DNA of 64,000 nucleotides from Acidobacteriota bacterium (GTDB lineage Bacteria; Acidobacteriota; Terriglobia; UBA7540), in assembly GCA_021838785.1 (NCBI GenBank), contig JAKCCV010000009.1, positions 1 through 64,000 on the forward strand. The letters are read 5' to 3'. The notes under the pieces were generated by a model that saw only the letters and a list, made by a program, of their open reading frames with translations, searched no databases and was not told the DNA's origin. The position numbers and the translations under genes are program-made. How positions within the stretch are numbered: the stretch's first letter is position 1; every line of letters begins with the position of its first letter. Shown in pieces: positions 1-10,999 of the stretch.

Positions 1-2
1 CC

Positions 3-1781
3 GACCTGAAGGTCGCCGCTACGGGTGCCCAGCAAAGCAGTTCGGATTCACAGATGGTGGGCGCGCTCGTCAAGCGCCATAAGAACGCCTTGCTCGCCGC
101 GCTCGCGGCCATCATCGTGGTTGCTGCGGCTCTAGCCTACATCTTCCGGCCAGCACTGCCGCCGCCGACGGTTTCGGCGTACGTCCAGTTGACCAACGAT
201 GCGGTTCCCAAGGTTTTATATGGCACGGACGGCACGCGGCTGTACCTCTCGGACGGCAGCGTTGGGGTAGCGCAGATGTCGGTCAGCGGCGGAAACGTGG
301 CACCGGTCTCTTTCAATTTGCCGGGCGCAATACAAGGAATCATGAGCGTCTCGCCGGACGGGTCGAGGCTGCTCGTCGGGGAAATGAAAGGCTTGAGCGC
401 TGCCCCCGGGCCGCTGTGGGCTGTGCCGACCCTGGGAGGTTCGCCCATCCGCCTGGCGGACACCGAGGGCGCTGGCGGCGCGTGGTCGCCCGACGGTGAG
501 AGGCTGGTGTACGCCAGTGGCAATGCGCTATACCTTGCGAACGGCGACGGCAGCGCGTCCCGGAAGCTGGTCAGTCTGCCGGGTTTGCTTGCACAGGGCG
601 CGCACCTCTCCACATCGCCAACATGGTCGCCCGACGGGCGGGAAATCGCCATCACCCTGACCGACCCCAAGACGCAAATCAACTATCTGTGGGAGGTTTC
701 GGCGGATGGACAAAACCTTCACGAAATGTTCCCCGGCTGGCACGCCCAGAGTGGCGAATGCTGCGGCCAATGGACGCCTGACGGCAAATATTTTGTCTTT
801 GGATCGCAAGGGCAAATTTGGACGGCGCGCGAGGTCGGCAGCTTTTTCGACAAGGTGGATCGCGAACCCGTGCAGCTCACCTCAGGAACGGTTTCCTACA
901 GGTATCCGGTTCCCAGCAGGGACGGCAAGACGCTTTTTGCCGTCGCGGGCTTCCGTCGAGGGGAACTCGAACGTTATGGCGCCAAGGCAAAGGCCTTCAC
1001 GCCTTTTCTCGGAGGGATTTCGGCTCAGGACGTGGCCTTTTCGAGCGATGGGCATTGGGTGGCGTATGTTTCGTTCCCCGGGGGCGTGCTCATGCGGAGC
1101 AAGCTGGACGGAAGCCACAAGCTCCAGCTCAGCTCTCCGCCACTTTACGCCGTGCTGCCGCGCTGGTCGCCGGACGGGAAAGAAATTGCGTTTTACGGTC
1201 AAGAGCAAGGCAAGCCGTCTCGCATTTATGAGGTCCCGCCCGCGGGCGGCACGCCGCAGCCGCTGCTACCCGGCTTTAGCGGCAATCAGGCCGATCCGTC
1301 ATGGTCGCCGGGCGGCGCGTCATTGGCCTTTGGCGGAAGGTCCAACGCAGGTCCAACCGCAATTCACATTTTGAACGTGCAAACGCGGCAGATCGCAGCG
1401 CTGCCGGATTCCGAAGGCTTGTTTTCCCCCCGCTGGTCGCCGGACGGGCGCTATCTCGTCGCCCTGCGCTCGAATTCGAGCGGCCTGATGCTTTTCGACC
1501 TCAAGACCCAAAAGTGGACCGTGCTGGTCAAAGGCATTGTCGGCTACCCGTGTTGGTCGCACGACGGCCGCTATGTCTTCTTCGATAGGTTTGCCGGCAA
1601 CGAGGCGGTGGAGCGGGTCAGCGTCCCCGGCGGAAACGTCGAGCAAGTGGCAAGCTTAAAGGGATTGCAGCAGGCAGGCCTTTATGGATTTTGGTTCGGT
1701 CTTACGCCGGAGGATTCGCCGCTCGTGCTCAAGGACGCCGGCACCGAGGAAATCGTCAGCATGGCGTGGCACGAGCCATAG
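3..1781 (+). CDS. PD40/TolB-like beta-propeller protein, probable C-terminal part of a membrane Ser/Thr protein kinase (5' truncated)
   Basis: The frame is open to the left window edge, so the start is unknown; an internal ATG lies at 54. Just after it comes a basic patch and one membrane segment (about 20 residues, rich in Ala/Ile/Val), then a long exported domain with at least eight PD40 (TolB-like) blades of the type W-S-P-D-G-R-x-x-A. This order, hydrophilic linker, single helix, propeller, is what is known from acidobacterial eukaryotic-like Ser/Thr kinases, whose kinase domain would lie upstream of the window. The kinase half is therefore inference. The propeller should lie outside the cytoplasmic membrane and may sense a ligand or a protein. 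A stand-alone membrane-anchored propeller starting at 54 is the alternative. Confidence 0.65.
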   Translation, partial: DLKVAATGAQQSSSDSQMVGALVKRHKNALLAALAAIIVVAAALAYIFRPALPPPTVSAYVQLTNDAVPKVLYGTDGTRLYLSDGSVGVAQMSVSGGNVAPVSFNLPGAIQGIMSVSPDGSRLLVGEMKGLSAAPGPLWAVPTLGGSPIRLADTEGAGGAWSPDGERLVYASGNALYLANGDGSASRKLVSLPGLLAQGAHLSTSPTWSPDGREIAITLTDPKTQINYLWEVSADGQNLHEMFPGWHAQSGECCGQWTPDGKYFVFGSQGQIWTAREVGSFFDKVDREPVQLTSGTVSYRYPVPSRDGKTLFAVAGFRRGELERYGAKAKAFTPFLGGISAQDVAFSSDGHWVAYVSFPGGVLMRSKLDGSHKLQLSSPPLYAVLPRWSPDGKEIAFYGQEQGKPSRIYEVPPAGGTPQPLLPGFSGNQADPSWSPGGASLAFGGRSNAGPTAIHILNVQTRQIAALPDSEGLFSPRWSPDGRYLVALRSNSSGLMLFDLKTQKWTVLVKGIVGYPCWSHDGRYVFFDRFAGNEAVERVSVPGGNVEQVASLKGLQQAGLYGFWFGLTPEDSPLVLKDAGTEEIVSMAWHEP

Positions 1782-2040
1782 CCCGCCTCGCATTTTCGGG
1801 TTTGGATTTTTGGATTGCGCGCCGATCAGAATGCCATCCCCTCCAGTTGACAGGCTGTCCGACCCAACGGATGCTTAAAATGCATGCTCAAAGGTTGAGC
1901 CTGGGCAGGACGCATGCCCGAAGCGGAGGAGCCATTTACCTCAGCCACATGGGCCTCGGCCAGAATCCCAGTAACCGGCGAAGACGTTAAGGCGTCTGCG
2001 TAGGGTCGAGGACGGGCGCGACAAACCGAGCGGTCGAGAC
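1782..2040. other. Intergenic stretch with no recognisable gene
   Basis: Between the propeller gene and the first gene remnant I see no convincing coding frame, terminator or RNA. Short frames here have no recognisable similarity and no ribosome binding site. Confidence 0.4.
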
Positions 2041-2247
2041 TTATTCGGCCGCGCCGTCGGCTACGTCAACACGGTGAGTGGCGTTTCAAACCTATGGACG
2101 CAGCCGCTCGCGGGCGGCGCGGCAAAACAGGCAACCCAGTTTACTTCCGGTGAAATTTTCAATTTCGCCTGGTCGCCCCAAGGCGACTTGGCGCTCGCCC
2201 GCGGCAGCCAGTCGAGCGACGTGGTGCTCATCAAGAACGCTCAGTGA
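2041..2247 (+). pseudogene. Remnant C-terminus of a second PD40/kinase-type propeller protein
   Basis: One frame ending at the TGA of 2245-2247 reads as the last two blades of a PD40 propeller: a segment with VSNLWTQPLAGG, then TQFTSGEIFNFAWSPQGD and a closing SSDVVLIKN. This pattern is typical of the C-terminus of acidobacterial kinase-propeller proteins. No start codon or upstream domain is present; the frame upstream of 2041 has no similarity. It looks like the tail left after deletion of a paralogue of the gene at 3-1781. Confidence 0.6.
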
Positions 2248-2484
2248 CCGGCGCTGCCGTCCTATGACGGACACGATCTGTTGACGCTGCAAAACAACTT
2301 CAGCGGCGACGGTTCGACTGCGCAGCCGCAGAATTATTTGCTGAGCTACCTGTGGGCCAAAGGCGCGTCCTTTATGGCGGGCTGCGGTGGGATCCGCAGG
2401 CGCCCGAAAAGGAAATCTACGGGCGCATCGAGCAGTTCTTCCCCAACGCCTTCGCGGCGGGCGTCCACTCGACGGAGCGCGCAT

Positions 2485-2646
2485 GAGCATTTTCGCATTC
2501 AAATACGCGGCGAGTTTTTCAATGCCTTGAATCACCCGTGGCTCGGCGATCCGAACCTGAGTCTGGTCGGATCGAACTTCGGCCGAATCACCAGCCAGGC
2601 GAGCACGGAGCGTCAAATCCAGTTGACGATGGAGATCTTTTTCTAG
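2485..2646 (+). pseudogene. Remnant C-terminal strands of a TonB-dependent receptor (Oar-like)
   Basis: The last about 50 codons before the TAG at 2644 read as the end of an outer-membrane beta barrel: RGEFFNALNHPWLGDPN, then SNFGRITSQA and a terminal QIQLTMEIFF with the C-terminal aromatic residue needed for barrel insertion. Acidobacterial carboxypeptidase-regulatory TonB receptors end this way. The rest of the roughly 1000-residue receptor is absent. Just upstream (2272-2484) two other frames look protein-like, one with a segment NYLLSYLWAKG that could be a barrel strand and one with PEKEIYGRIEQFFPNAF of unknown origin, so the stretch is a mosaic of decayed pieces. Confidence 0.6.
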
Positions 2647-2699
2647 AGCCGGAGAACGTAGCCAAACGCACGTCCTCCGCCCCAAGGGCGGAGCGGGGA

Positions 2700-2790
2700 G
2701 TGTGCCGTCCAGGCGGACGGGCGCGATTGAGCGAGTGACCTCTCACCCGGCTCGCACCGCTCGGCACCCTCTCCCCTGGAAGAGGGCTAA
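2700..2790. repeat. Two small inverted repeats in intergenic DNA
   Basis: CCGTCC/GGACGG at 2705-2720 (4-nt loop) and CCCTCT/AGAGGG at 2767-2786 (8-nt loop) lie in a stretch with no coding signal. They resemble dispersed intergenic palindromes; neither is followed by a T-run, so I do not call terminators. Confidence 0.3.
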
Positions 2791-2865
2791 CAAGCTGAAA
2801 AGCGGCAAAGTGGGCGCGTTGCGCTACAATGTGACCGACCGAAGGGTCGAGAGCTAGGAGGGCGA

Positions 2866-4950
2866 ATGAAGGCAAGCTGGCTGGTGGTGATGGCGTGTTT
2901 AGGCGCAGGGGCGACGGCGCGGGCGGCGATTCGCCTGACTTCCCAGACCACTTTGTTTATCAGCAACGACGAGCCGGGGCCGATAGAGCTGGCGGCGCGC
3001 GACCTGGAAAGCGACTGGCAAAAAGTTCTGGGACAGCCGCTCCGCGTGGTTCACGACCCAAAGGATGCGGCGACGACGACGTTGGCAATTACTTTCGACC
3101 ACGACGTGCCGCGCGGCGTGAATCGGCCGACGGGCTGGGAGAAGCTGCACATTCAGGCGATTGCCCATCCGTGGCCCGGGGCGTCCGCGCGCCAGGCCGT
3201 GGTGCTGACCGGCTCGGACGTGCGCGGAACCATTTATGCGATTTACCAGTTCTCCCAGCAGTTCCTGGGCGTGGATCCGCTTTATTGGTGGACCGACCAC
3301 GAGCCGGCGCGACAATCCGCCATCGAGGTGCCGGACCATTTTTCTGAAACGCAAGGGCCGGCGTTCCATTACCGGGGATTCTTCATCAACGACGAAGACT
3401 TGCTGACCGGCTGGCGGCCCGGCATTCGCGACGGCGCCGATATTTCGCTCCAAACGTGGAACCGCGTGTTTGAGGCGATTCTCCGCTTGAAGGGCGACAT
3501 GGTGATTCCCGGAACGTGGATTTTTCCTTTTGAGCCGCAAATCCGGTTGGCCATGAAAAGAGGGTTGATCATCACCCAGCATCACGTGAACGTGCTGGGG
3601 CTCGATACGTATCGCTGGCCCGACAACGTTCCGTATTCGTTCATCAGCCATCCGAAGATTTTTGAATCGGCGCTCGAGCGGTCGGTGGAGGAATATCCCA
3701 AGCGCGCGCAGATTGTTTGGAGCGTGGGCTATCGCGGCAAAAACGATTTTCCGTTTTGGCTGGCGGACCCGGCCGCGCCGAAAAGCATGGCGGCGCGGGC
3801 GCAGGTGATTCAGGACGCGATTGGAAAGGAAATTGAAATTCTGCGGCAGCATCACCCGCACGCTCCCGTCGTGTTCAACGCTTGGGCGGAAGCCGCGGGT
3901 TTCATTCGGCAGGGGTTGCTCAAGGTTCCGCCCGGGGTGACGCTCGTGTGGCCGGACGACGGACACGGAACGCCGCAGGATCGCGGCGAAATCAAGGCCG
4001 GCGAAGGCGAGTATTATCACACGGCCATGATTGACTATCGCTCCAACCACTTCAGCGAACTCGTGCCGCTCGAAAGAATTCGCGAGGAGCTGGGGCGAGC
4101 GGCGAAGGCCGGGGCGACGGAGTATTTGGTGGTGAATACGTCGAACCTGCGCCCCGTCTTGATGACCAGCCGCGCGACGATGGAACTGGCGTGGAATCCC
4201 AAACCCTGGATCGCCTCCCAACCCGACGAGAGCCGGATTTACCTCGACAAGTGGTGCCGGGAGGAATTCGGCCGACGCGCCGCGCCGATGGTTGAAAAAT
4301 ATTATCAAGCGTATTTCGCCGCGCCAGCCAAGTACGGACCGGCGGCGGACGACTCGATGGGCGACCAATTCTACCAAGTGATGTCGCGTTGGCTGTTGGT
4401 GGCGATGGTGAAAGGCACGCTCAACCGGCCGCTGGCGGCGTTTGGGAATCGGCCGCGACGCACGCTGGGGCAAATGGCCGCCTCCATTGAAGCGCAGTGC
4501 CGAGAAGCGCGCGGGCGTTGGGAGCAGGCGCTGCGGTTGGCCGAACAGGCGCGGCCGCTGGTGGCTCGCGGGCGGCGGCGATTTTTCCAGGCCAGCGTGA
4601 TGACGCAGGTGGAAATCAATCTGCACGGCAATCACATGATGGAAGACGTGGCGGCAGCGGCCCAAACGGATTCCGCGGCCGAGCAGAGGCGGTTGATTCG
4701 CTCCGCCGTGCGCGAAGACCGGGCGGTCGAGGCGGCGCTCCATGCGGCGGATTACGGGAAGTGGAAAGGATTTTACACGCGCGGCGATTGGTTGGAAGAC
4801 GTGCCGCTGACCGTGAGCCTGGAGCGGGCTTACCTTCGCCACCTGGCGGGCCACGCGATGGATTTGAACACCATGATTCGCGCCCAGGACGGCGGCTTTG
4901 CCTATCACATGATTACCGCCTACCAAGGGACACAGAAGGTGCAATTCTAA
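2866..4950 (+). CDS. Glycoside hydrolase family 115-like protein (putative alpha-glucuronidase), secreted
   Basis: The 694-residue product begins with a signal peptide (about 20 residues ending ARA-A). Residues 30-150 have the GH115 N-terminal pattern: ALLR-like start, then GSDVRGTIYAIYQFS and YWWTDHEP, followed by YRGFFINDEDLLTGW, the family signature leading into the TIM-barrel. GH115 enzymes remove (4-O-methyl)glucuronic acid from xylan. The protein is shorter than most GH115 members (800-1000), because the C-terminal accessory domain is absent. The start is supported by AGGAGG at 2856-2861. It converges with the propeller gene at 5035. A long frame on the opposite strand (2899-4944) is a GC-bias shadow. 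Confidence 0.75.
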   Translation: MKASWLVVMACLGAGATARAAIRLTSQTTLFISNDEPGPIELAARDLESDWQKVLGQPLRVVHDPKDAATTTLAITFDHDVPRGVNRPTGWEKLHIQAIAHPWPGASARQAVVLTGSDVRGTIYAIYQFSQQFLGVDPLYWWTDHEPARQSAIEVPDHFSETQGPAFHYRGFFINDEDLLTGWRPGIRDGADISLQTWNRVFEAILRLKGDMVIPGTWIFPFEPQIRLAMKRGLIITQHHVNVLGLDTYRWPDNVPYSFISHPKIFESALERSVEEYPKRAQIVWSVGYRGKNDFPFWLADPAAPKSMAARAQVIQDAIGKEIEILRQHHPHAPVVFNAWAEAAGFIRQGLLKVPPGVTLVWPDDGHGTPQDRGEIKAGEGEYYHTAMIDYRSNHFSELVPLERIREELGRAAKAGATEYLVVNTSNLRPVLMTSRATMELAWNPKPWIASQPDESRIYLDKWCREEFGRRAAPMVEKYYQAYFAAPAKYGPAADDSMGDQFYQVMSRWLLVAMVKGTLNRPLAAFGNRPRRTLGQMAASIEAQCREARGRWEQALRLAEQARPLVARGRRRFFQASVMTQVEINLHGNHMMEDVAAAAQTDSAAEQRRLIRSAVREDRAVEAALHAADYGKWKGFYTRGDWLEDVPLTVSLERAYLRHLAGHAMDLNTMIRAQDGGFAYHMITAYQGTQKVQF

Positions 4951-5034
4951 GCAAGGCGCGAAGTTCAGAACGGCGCCCGAACCGAGGGACGGCAGCCCGT
5001 CGGCCCTGGCGCGCGCATCGTGGCCGAGGCGCCC

Positions 5035-8000
5035 TCAGTGGGAGAGTTCAATCGGCGCAAGGCCGGCCGCGCGCAATTGGCGGTTCAGCCGCGGCACTTC
5101 CGTTCGCACCACCTCGCCCCAACGTTGCATCGCCTGAGCAAACTCCTTGGCGACGGAACCCCTGGCTTGCAGCTCGGCGGCGGTGGGCGCGGCGTCGGCG
5201 GCATCCACCGTTTCGTAGAGGTTGCTGGCATCTTCATTCACGCGTCGGAGCGTGAGCGGCGGCGGGGCCGCAGCGCCTGCGGGGCCGCGCGGCGCGACGA
5301 CAAGGGCCGCCACTTTCTTCTCGAGCGCGGCAACCGACGCGCGGAGCGAGCCCGGCGAGCGCGCTTCAAGCTTGTGAAGCCGGCGGCGCAGCGACTGCGC
5401 TTCCGTCAGCGCCCGATCGCTTGAGGTCATCCAGGAGGCCAGTTGGACCTCCAGATGAAACATCTGGCGAAGCGCCGCCTGAGAAACGTGGACGCGCGGA
5501 TCCATTTTGACGACGAGCGGCACCGACAGACTTTTTCCATCCGCCAGCAGCCGCACCGTGTAGTCGCCGGGCAAGGCGCGGGGACCTTCCGGCGTGACCG
5601 GCGTGCGGTGCGGCACGGCAGAAATCGGGTAGCCGCGCAGCAGCGAGAGCGGCGCGGGATAGTGCAGATTCCACACCCAGCGGTGCATTCCGGCGGTTGA
5701 GGGAAGCGCCTTCGGGATGCGAACCCAATAGAGCGGGATTTGCAACTTTTGGAGTTGAGTCTTCGTCAAGCCGGCGCGTTGCGTGCTCGAATAGCGGCGG
5801 ACGAGGCGGCCGCGGGAATCCAGAATTTCGAGCGTGACCGGGCCGGAAGCCGGCCTCGCCAGCCAGTAATCGAGGATGGCGCCCGAGGGAGGGTTTTGGC
5901 CCGTCGGCTCGTCGGGCGGAAGCGGAGTGTCCGTGTTGGTGTCGCGGCGGATGCGATAGGCCGCCTCCGGCTTGAAGAGAAAGACCGGCGCGGCCTCGAC
6001 GGAGCGAGTGCTTTGGCGAAGCGGCGTGATGTCATCGAGCACCCAAAACGACCGGCCGTGCGTGGCGACGATGAGATCGTTATCGTGAATCCACAGGTCG
6101 CGCATCGAGGTGTGGGGCAGATTGAGCTGCAAGGATTGCCAGTGATTACCGTCATCGAAGGAGACCCACACGGAGGTTTCCGTGCCGGCAAAGAGCAAGC
6201 CGGGCCGCACCGGGTCCTCGCGCACCGTATCCACCGGGGCGTTGTCCGGCAGGCCGCGGGTGATGAGTTGCCAGGTTTTGCCGCCGTCGTGCGTGCGGTA
6301 GATGTAAGGCCGCAAATCGTCAATGCGGAAGCGGCTGATGGAAACGTAAGCCGTTTCGTCATCGAAGGGCGAGGCGGCAATTTGCGTCACTTTGCTCCAC
6401 GCGATGACGCCGGGCGGGGTGACGTTCTCCCAATGCCGGCCGCCGTCGCGCGTCACCCAGACGCGGCCGTCATCGGTGCCCGCCCAAAGCGTGTCCACGT
6501 TCTTGAACGAGGGAGCGAGCGCGTAAATCGCGCCGCGCACCGTCTTGGCGTAGGCATCTTTCGCCGCCAGCGTGCCGAGGCTGGCGGGGATGCCGGGATG
6601 CTTGCGCGTCAAATCCGGGCTGATGATTTGCCAGGAATTTCCACCGTCGGTGGTCTTGAACACCACGTTCGCGGCGTAATAAAGAACGTGCGGATCCACC
6701 GGCGAGAAGACGATGGGCTCGGTGCGGTCGGCGCGGTATTGGGGACTGGAAAGGACGAAGGGCGTGACGTTTTGGACTTGCCCCGTCACCCAATTGAATT
6801 TTGAAACCTGATTGCGCCCTGCCCCATAGACGATGTTCGGATGGAGCGGGTCGGGCGCGGCGTAACCGTATTCGATGATGCCGACGGGATGCCAGTCGCG
6901 AAACGTGATTTCGCCGTCGTTGCCGCGACTTTCGATGCCGACCGAGCCGCTCTCCTGCTGGCCGCCGTAAATGCGGTAGGGAAATTGATTATCGGTGATG
7001 ACGTGATAAAGCTGCGCGGTCGGCTGATTGTACCAACTGCTCCAGGTTTTGCCGCCGTTCACCGTGACGAGCGCGCCTTGATCGCCGACCAGCAGGATGA
7101 TGTTGGGATGGTTCGGATTGATCCACATGTTCTGATAATCGTCGCCGCCGGGGGCACCGCGCAGGGCTGTCCAGGTTTTGCCGCCGTCGGTCGAGCGCCA
7201 GGTGGCGATGCTGGTGCTGTAAACGATGTTGGGGTTTTGCGGATCCACCTTCGGCACGGGCAAATCGCCGCCGCCAATGCGCTCGACGGGCCGCGGGTCG
7301 CGCGTCACGCGATACCAATGGGCGCCCGCGTCATCGGAGCGGTAGAACCCGAGACCGTGGCCGGATTGGTACGGACTGGAAACGGTGGTGGCGAGCGTGG
7401 CGTAGAGGCGGCTCGGCTCGCTCGGCGCGATGGCAACGTAAGCTTGAACGATTTTCTTGGGCAGGCCTCCGGTGAGTTCGGTCCACGTGCTGCCGCCGTC
7501 GGTGGATTTGTAGATGCCGCCGCCCGCGCCGCCGTAAGCGTTGTTGTCTTCCCACGGCCCTTGTCGTGCCCGCCAAAGCGTGGCATAAACGACCTGCGGG
7601 TTCGCTGGGTCAATTTCCACATCGTCGCCGCCCGTGTTCTCATCCTTGTAGAGAACCTTTTGCCACGTCTTGCCGCCGTCGGTCGTGCGGAAGATGCCGC
7701 GCTCGGGATTGGGCCCGTAAGGGTGGCCGAGCACGGCGGCAAAGACTCGGTTGGGGTTGCGCGGATCCACCGCGAGCGCTGGGATTTGTTCGCTGTCGCG
7801 CAGGCCCAGATAGGTCCAGGTTTTTCCGGCATCGGTGGATTTGTAGATGCCGTCGCCGACGGAAAGGTCGGGGCGCTGTAAGCCCTCCCCGCTAGCTACA
7901 TAAATGATGTTCGGATTGGACGGCGCCACGGCAATCGCGCCGATGGATTGCGTCGGCTCGTGGTCAAAAATCGGTTTCCAGGTGCGGCCGTAGTCGTTGG

Positions 8001-8217
8001 ATTTCCAGACGCCGCCGTCCACCGCGCCGATGTAGAAAACATTGGGCTCGCTCGGCACGCCGCAGGCGGCGCGCGTCCGTCCGCCGCGAAACGGACCAAC
8101 CAATCGCCAGCGCATCCCTTGGTAAAGGTTAACTTGCTGCGCCTTCAATGAAAAGGCCATGAGCACTGCGAACAAACCTCCGAAAAGCAGAACGAAGCAA
8201 CGGCCACGTCGAATCAT
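5035..8217 (-). CDS. VPS10/sortilin-like BNR-repeat beta-propeller protein, secreted
   Basis: A 1060-residue exported protein with a signal peptide (MIRRGRCFVLLFGGLFAVLM then ...SLKA-Q). It carries many Asp-box/BNR repeats of the form S/T-x-D-x-G-x-T-W (for example KSTDAGKTW, RTTDGGKTW, KSTDGGSTW, RSTDGGKTW, KTTDGGNSW, VTRDGGRHW), spread over residues 35-740 as two large propellers like the sortilin VPS10 domain. A C-terminal region (about 790-1060) holds a beta-rich segment (GPVTLEILDSRGRLVRRY) and a helical tail. Members are common in Acidobacteriota and are often labelled glycosyl hydrolase, but I see no catalytic residue set of a sialidase. Substrate or ligand is unknown. It faces the GH115 gene convergently with an 84-nt gap. 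Confidence 0.8.
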   Translation of the reverse strand: MIRRGRCFVLLFGGLFAVLMAFSLKAQQVNLYQGMRWRLVGPFRGGRTRAACGVPSEPNVFYIGAVDGGVWKSNDYGRTWKPIFDHEPTQSIGAIAVAPSNPNIIYVASGEGLQRPDLSVGDGIYKSTDAGKTWTYLGLRDSEQIPALAVDPRNPNRVFAAVLGHPYGPNPERGIFRTTDGGKTWQKVLYKDENTGGDDVEIDPANPQVVYATLWRARQGPWEDNNAYGGAGGGIYKSTDGGSTWTELTGGLPKKIVQAYVAIAPSEPSRLYATLATTVSSPYQSGHGLGFYRSDDAGAHWYRVTRDPRPVERIGGGDLPVPKVDPQNPNIVYSTSIATWRSTDGGKTWTALRGAPGGDDYQNMWINPNHPNIILLVGDQGALVTVNGGKTWSSWYNQPTAQLYHVITDNQFPYRIYGGQQESGSVGIESRGNDGEITFRDWHPVGIIEYGYAAPDPLHPNIVYGAGRNQVSKFNWVTGQVQNVTPFVLSSPQYRADRTEPIVFSPVDPHVLYYAANVVFKTTDGGNSWQIISPDLTRKHPGIPASLGTLAAKDAYAKTVRGAIYALAPSFKNVDTLWAGTDDGRVWVTRDGGRHWENVTPPGVIAWSKVTQIAASPFDDETAYVSISRFRIDDLRPYIYRTHDGGKTWQLITRGLPDNAPVDTVREDPVRPGLLFAGTETSVWVSFDDGNHWQSLQLNLPHTSMRDLWIHDNDLIVATHGRSFWVLDDITPLRQSTRSVEAAPVFLFKPEAAYRIRRDTNTDTPLPPDEPTGQNPPSGAILDYWLARPASGPVTLEILDSRGRLVRRYSSTQRAGLTKTQLQKLQIPLYWVRIPKALPSTAGMHRWVWNLHYPAPLSLLRGYPISAVPHRTPVTPEGPRALPGDYTVRLLADGKSLSVPLVVKMDPRVHVSQAALRQMFHLEVQLASWMTSSDRALTEAQSLRRRLHKLEARSPGSLRASVAALEKKVAALVVAPRGPAGAAAPPPLTLRRVNEDASNLYETVDAADAAPTAAELQARGSVAKEFAQAMQRWGEVVRTEVPRLNRQLRAAGLAPIELSH

Positions 8218-8279
8218 TCCCTACCTCCCATCGCAGAATTCCGAAGATGCCCAGCATAAACCCAAAGGCAAGCCCCAGG

Positions 8280-8370
8280 GCAAGTTCCGTGAGCGGCAGG
8301 CTCCAAAGGCTGGCGGGGCTTGCACAATTTCAGGGGTAAAGCAAGTTCCGTGAGCGGAAGGCTCCAAAAG
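8280..8370. repeat. Direct repeat pair, 29 bp, 61 bp apart
   Basis: The unit starting GCAAGTTCCGTGAGCGG and ending CTCCAAA occurs at 8280-8309 and again at 8341-8370 with about two mismatches. The pair lies between the propeller start and the MITE-like element. Confidence 0.75.
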
Positions 8371-8403
8371 ATGCCGGGCCCGGCAGCGGGCCACCTTAGT
8401 GCC

Positions 8404-8519
8404 CTGAGTCAGAAGTTCGATGAACAACCAAAAGCCTGCTTCACGCAAAGGCGCAACGACCGCCAAGGACTTGCGGGAGGCCTGGCGGCCCGGCATTATT
8501 CATCCTTCTTACGACTCAG
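8404..8519. repeat. MITE-like dispersed element, copy 1 (116 bp)
   Basis: This copy and that at 15016-15131 are both exactly 116 bp and match at about 104 of 116 positions by manual alignment. The ends are imperfect inverted repeats: CTGAGTCAGAAG at the left, and CTGAGTCGTAAGAAGG when the right end is read on the other strand. There is no transposase frame inside. On the minus strand part of it reads LREAG-x-x-LFIELLTQ, which can create spurious short proteins. Confidence 0.75.
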
Positions 8520-8645
8520 AGCACCGCGTGGTTCGTGGCCGAACCGCGCGAGTCCGCGGGGAACCGAAGCATGATGCGGAAAATCAATCGCGAAAAGTTT
8601 CTGAAGCCATCGGCGCGCAAGGAGCGGCGGCGGGCGTTGAGGCGA

Positions 8646-8651
8646 TATAAT
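8646..8651 (+). promoter_or_regulatory. -10 box of uvrB
   Basis: A perfect TATAAT lies 37 nt before the chosen uvrB start; no good -35 is visible 17 nt upstream. It overlaps the upstream in-frame ATG at 8650, which argues that this ATG is not the translation start. Confidence 0.55.
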
Positions 8652-8688
8652 GGTGATTGAGAGCGGTTTCGTCCAAGCGCGAGAGAGC

Positions 8689-10713
<2,025 letters not shown>

Positions 10714-10732
10714 AGCCCGAAAAGCACGGCGG

Positions 10733-10921
10733 CTAGGAGTGGGCGTCCGAACGCTCCGTGGAGCGAACCCTGCGATGCCGCGCGCGTGCCGGGAACAGCT
10801 TGCGCCATAGCGGCGCTACCCAGGGCTTCAACAGGGCAATGAAAATGGCCGCCGCGACGGCGACGTAGAGCAGAAAAAACAAGACCACAAAGGTTCTGGA
10901 GAGTAATTCGGCCAAGCGCAC
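10733..10921 (-). CDS. Small single-span membrane protein of unknown function
   Basis: Reading from GTG at 10921 gives 62 residues: a short amphipathic start, one strongly hydrophobic helix (FVVLFFLLYVAVAAAIFIAL), then a Trp-containing basic tail (KPWVAPLWRK, then Arg-rich). AAGGAG five nucleotides before the GTG supports this start over the longer upstream frame, whose extra 58 codons look non-coding. It is divergent from the DUF2520 gene and converges with uvrB. I do not recognise a family; function unknown. Confidence 0.5.
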   Translation of the reverse strand: MRLAELLSRTFVVLFFLLYVAVAAAIFIALLKPWVAPLWRKLFPARARHRRVRSTERSDAHS

Positions 10922-10999
10922 TCGGCTCCTTCTTCCCGTCCCGCGAATATAAGATGCGCCGAGGGCACGACTGGATTCTTCAGCGTGAGGAGTTTGAAA

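Larger units (their letters stand above)
8218..8645. other. Repeat-rich intergenic region upstream of uvrB
   Basis: This 430-nt stretch holds no gene I can support. It contains a 29-bp near-identical direct repeat (8280-8309 and 8341-8370) and one copy of the 116-bp MITE-like element (8404-8519). Short frames running through these repeats are not believable genes. Confidence 0.6.

Noticed and set aside
2899-4944. 681-residue open frame on the minus strand, opposite the GH115-like gene
   Set aside because: Lies wholly inside a convincing gene, has no recognisable domains and the composition (Arg, His, Pro, Gly) of a codon-bias shadow.
4951-5034. Inverted repeat GGGACGG...CCGTC between the GH115 and propeller genes as a terminator
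   Set aside because: Imperfect stem and no T-run on either strand.
8221-8496. Small minus-strand protein with LREAG..LFIELLTQ
   Set aside because: Encoded by the MITE-like element; the same words recur at the second copy, so it is a repeat artefact.
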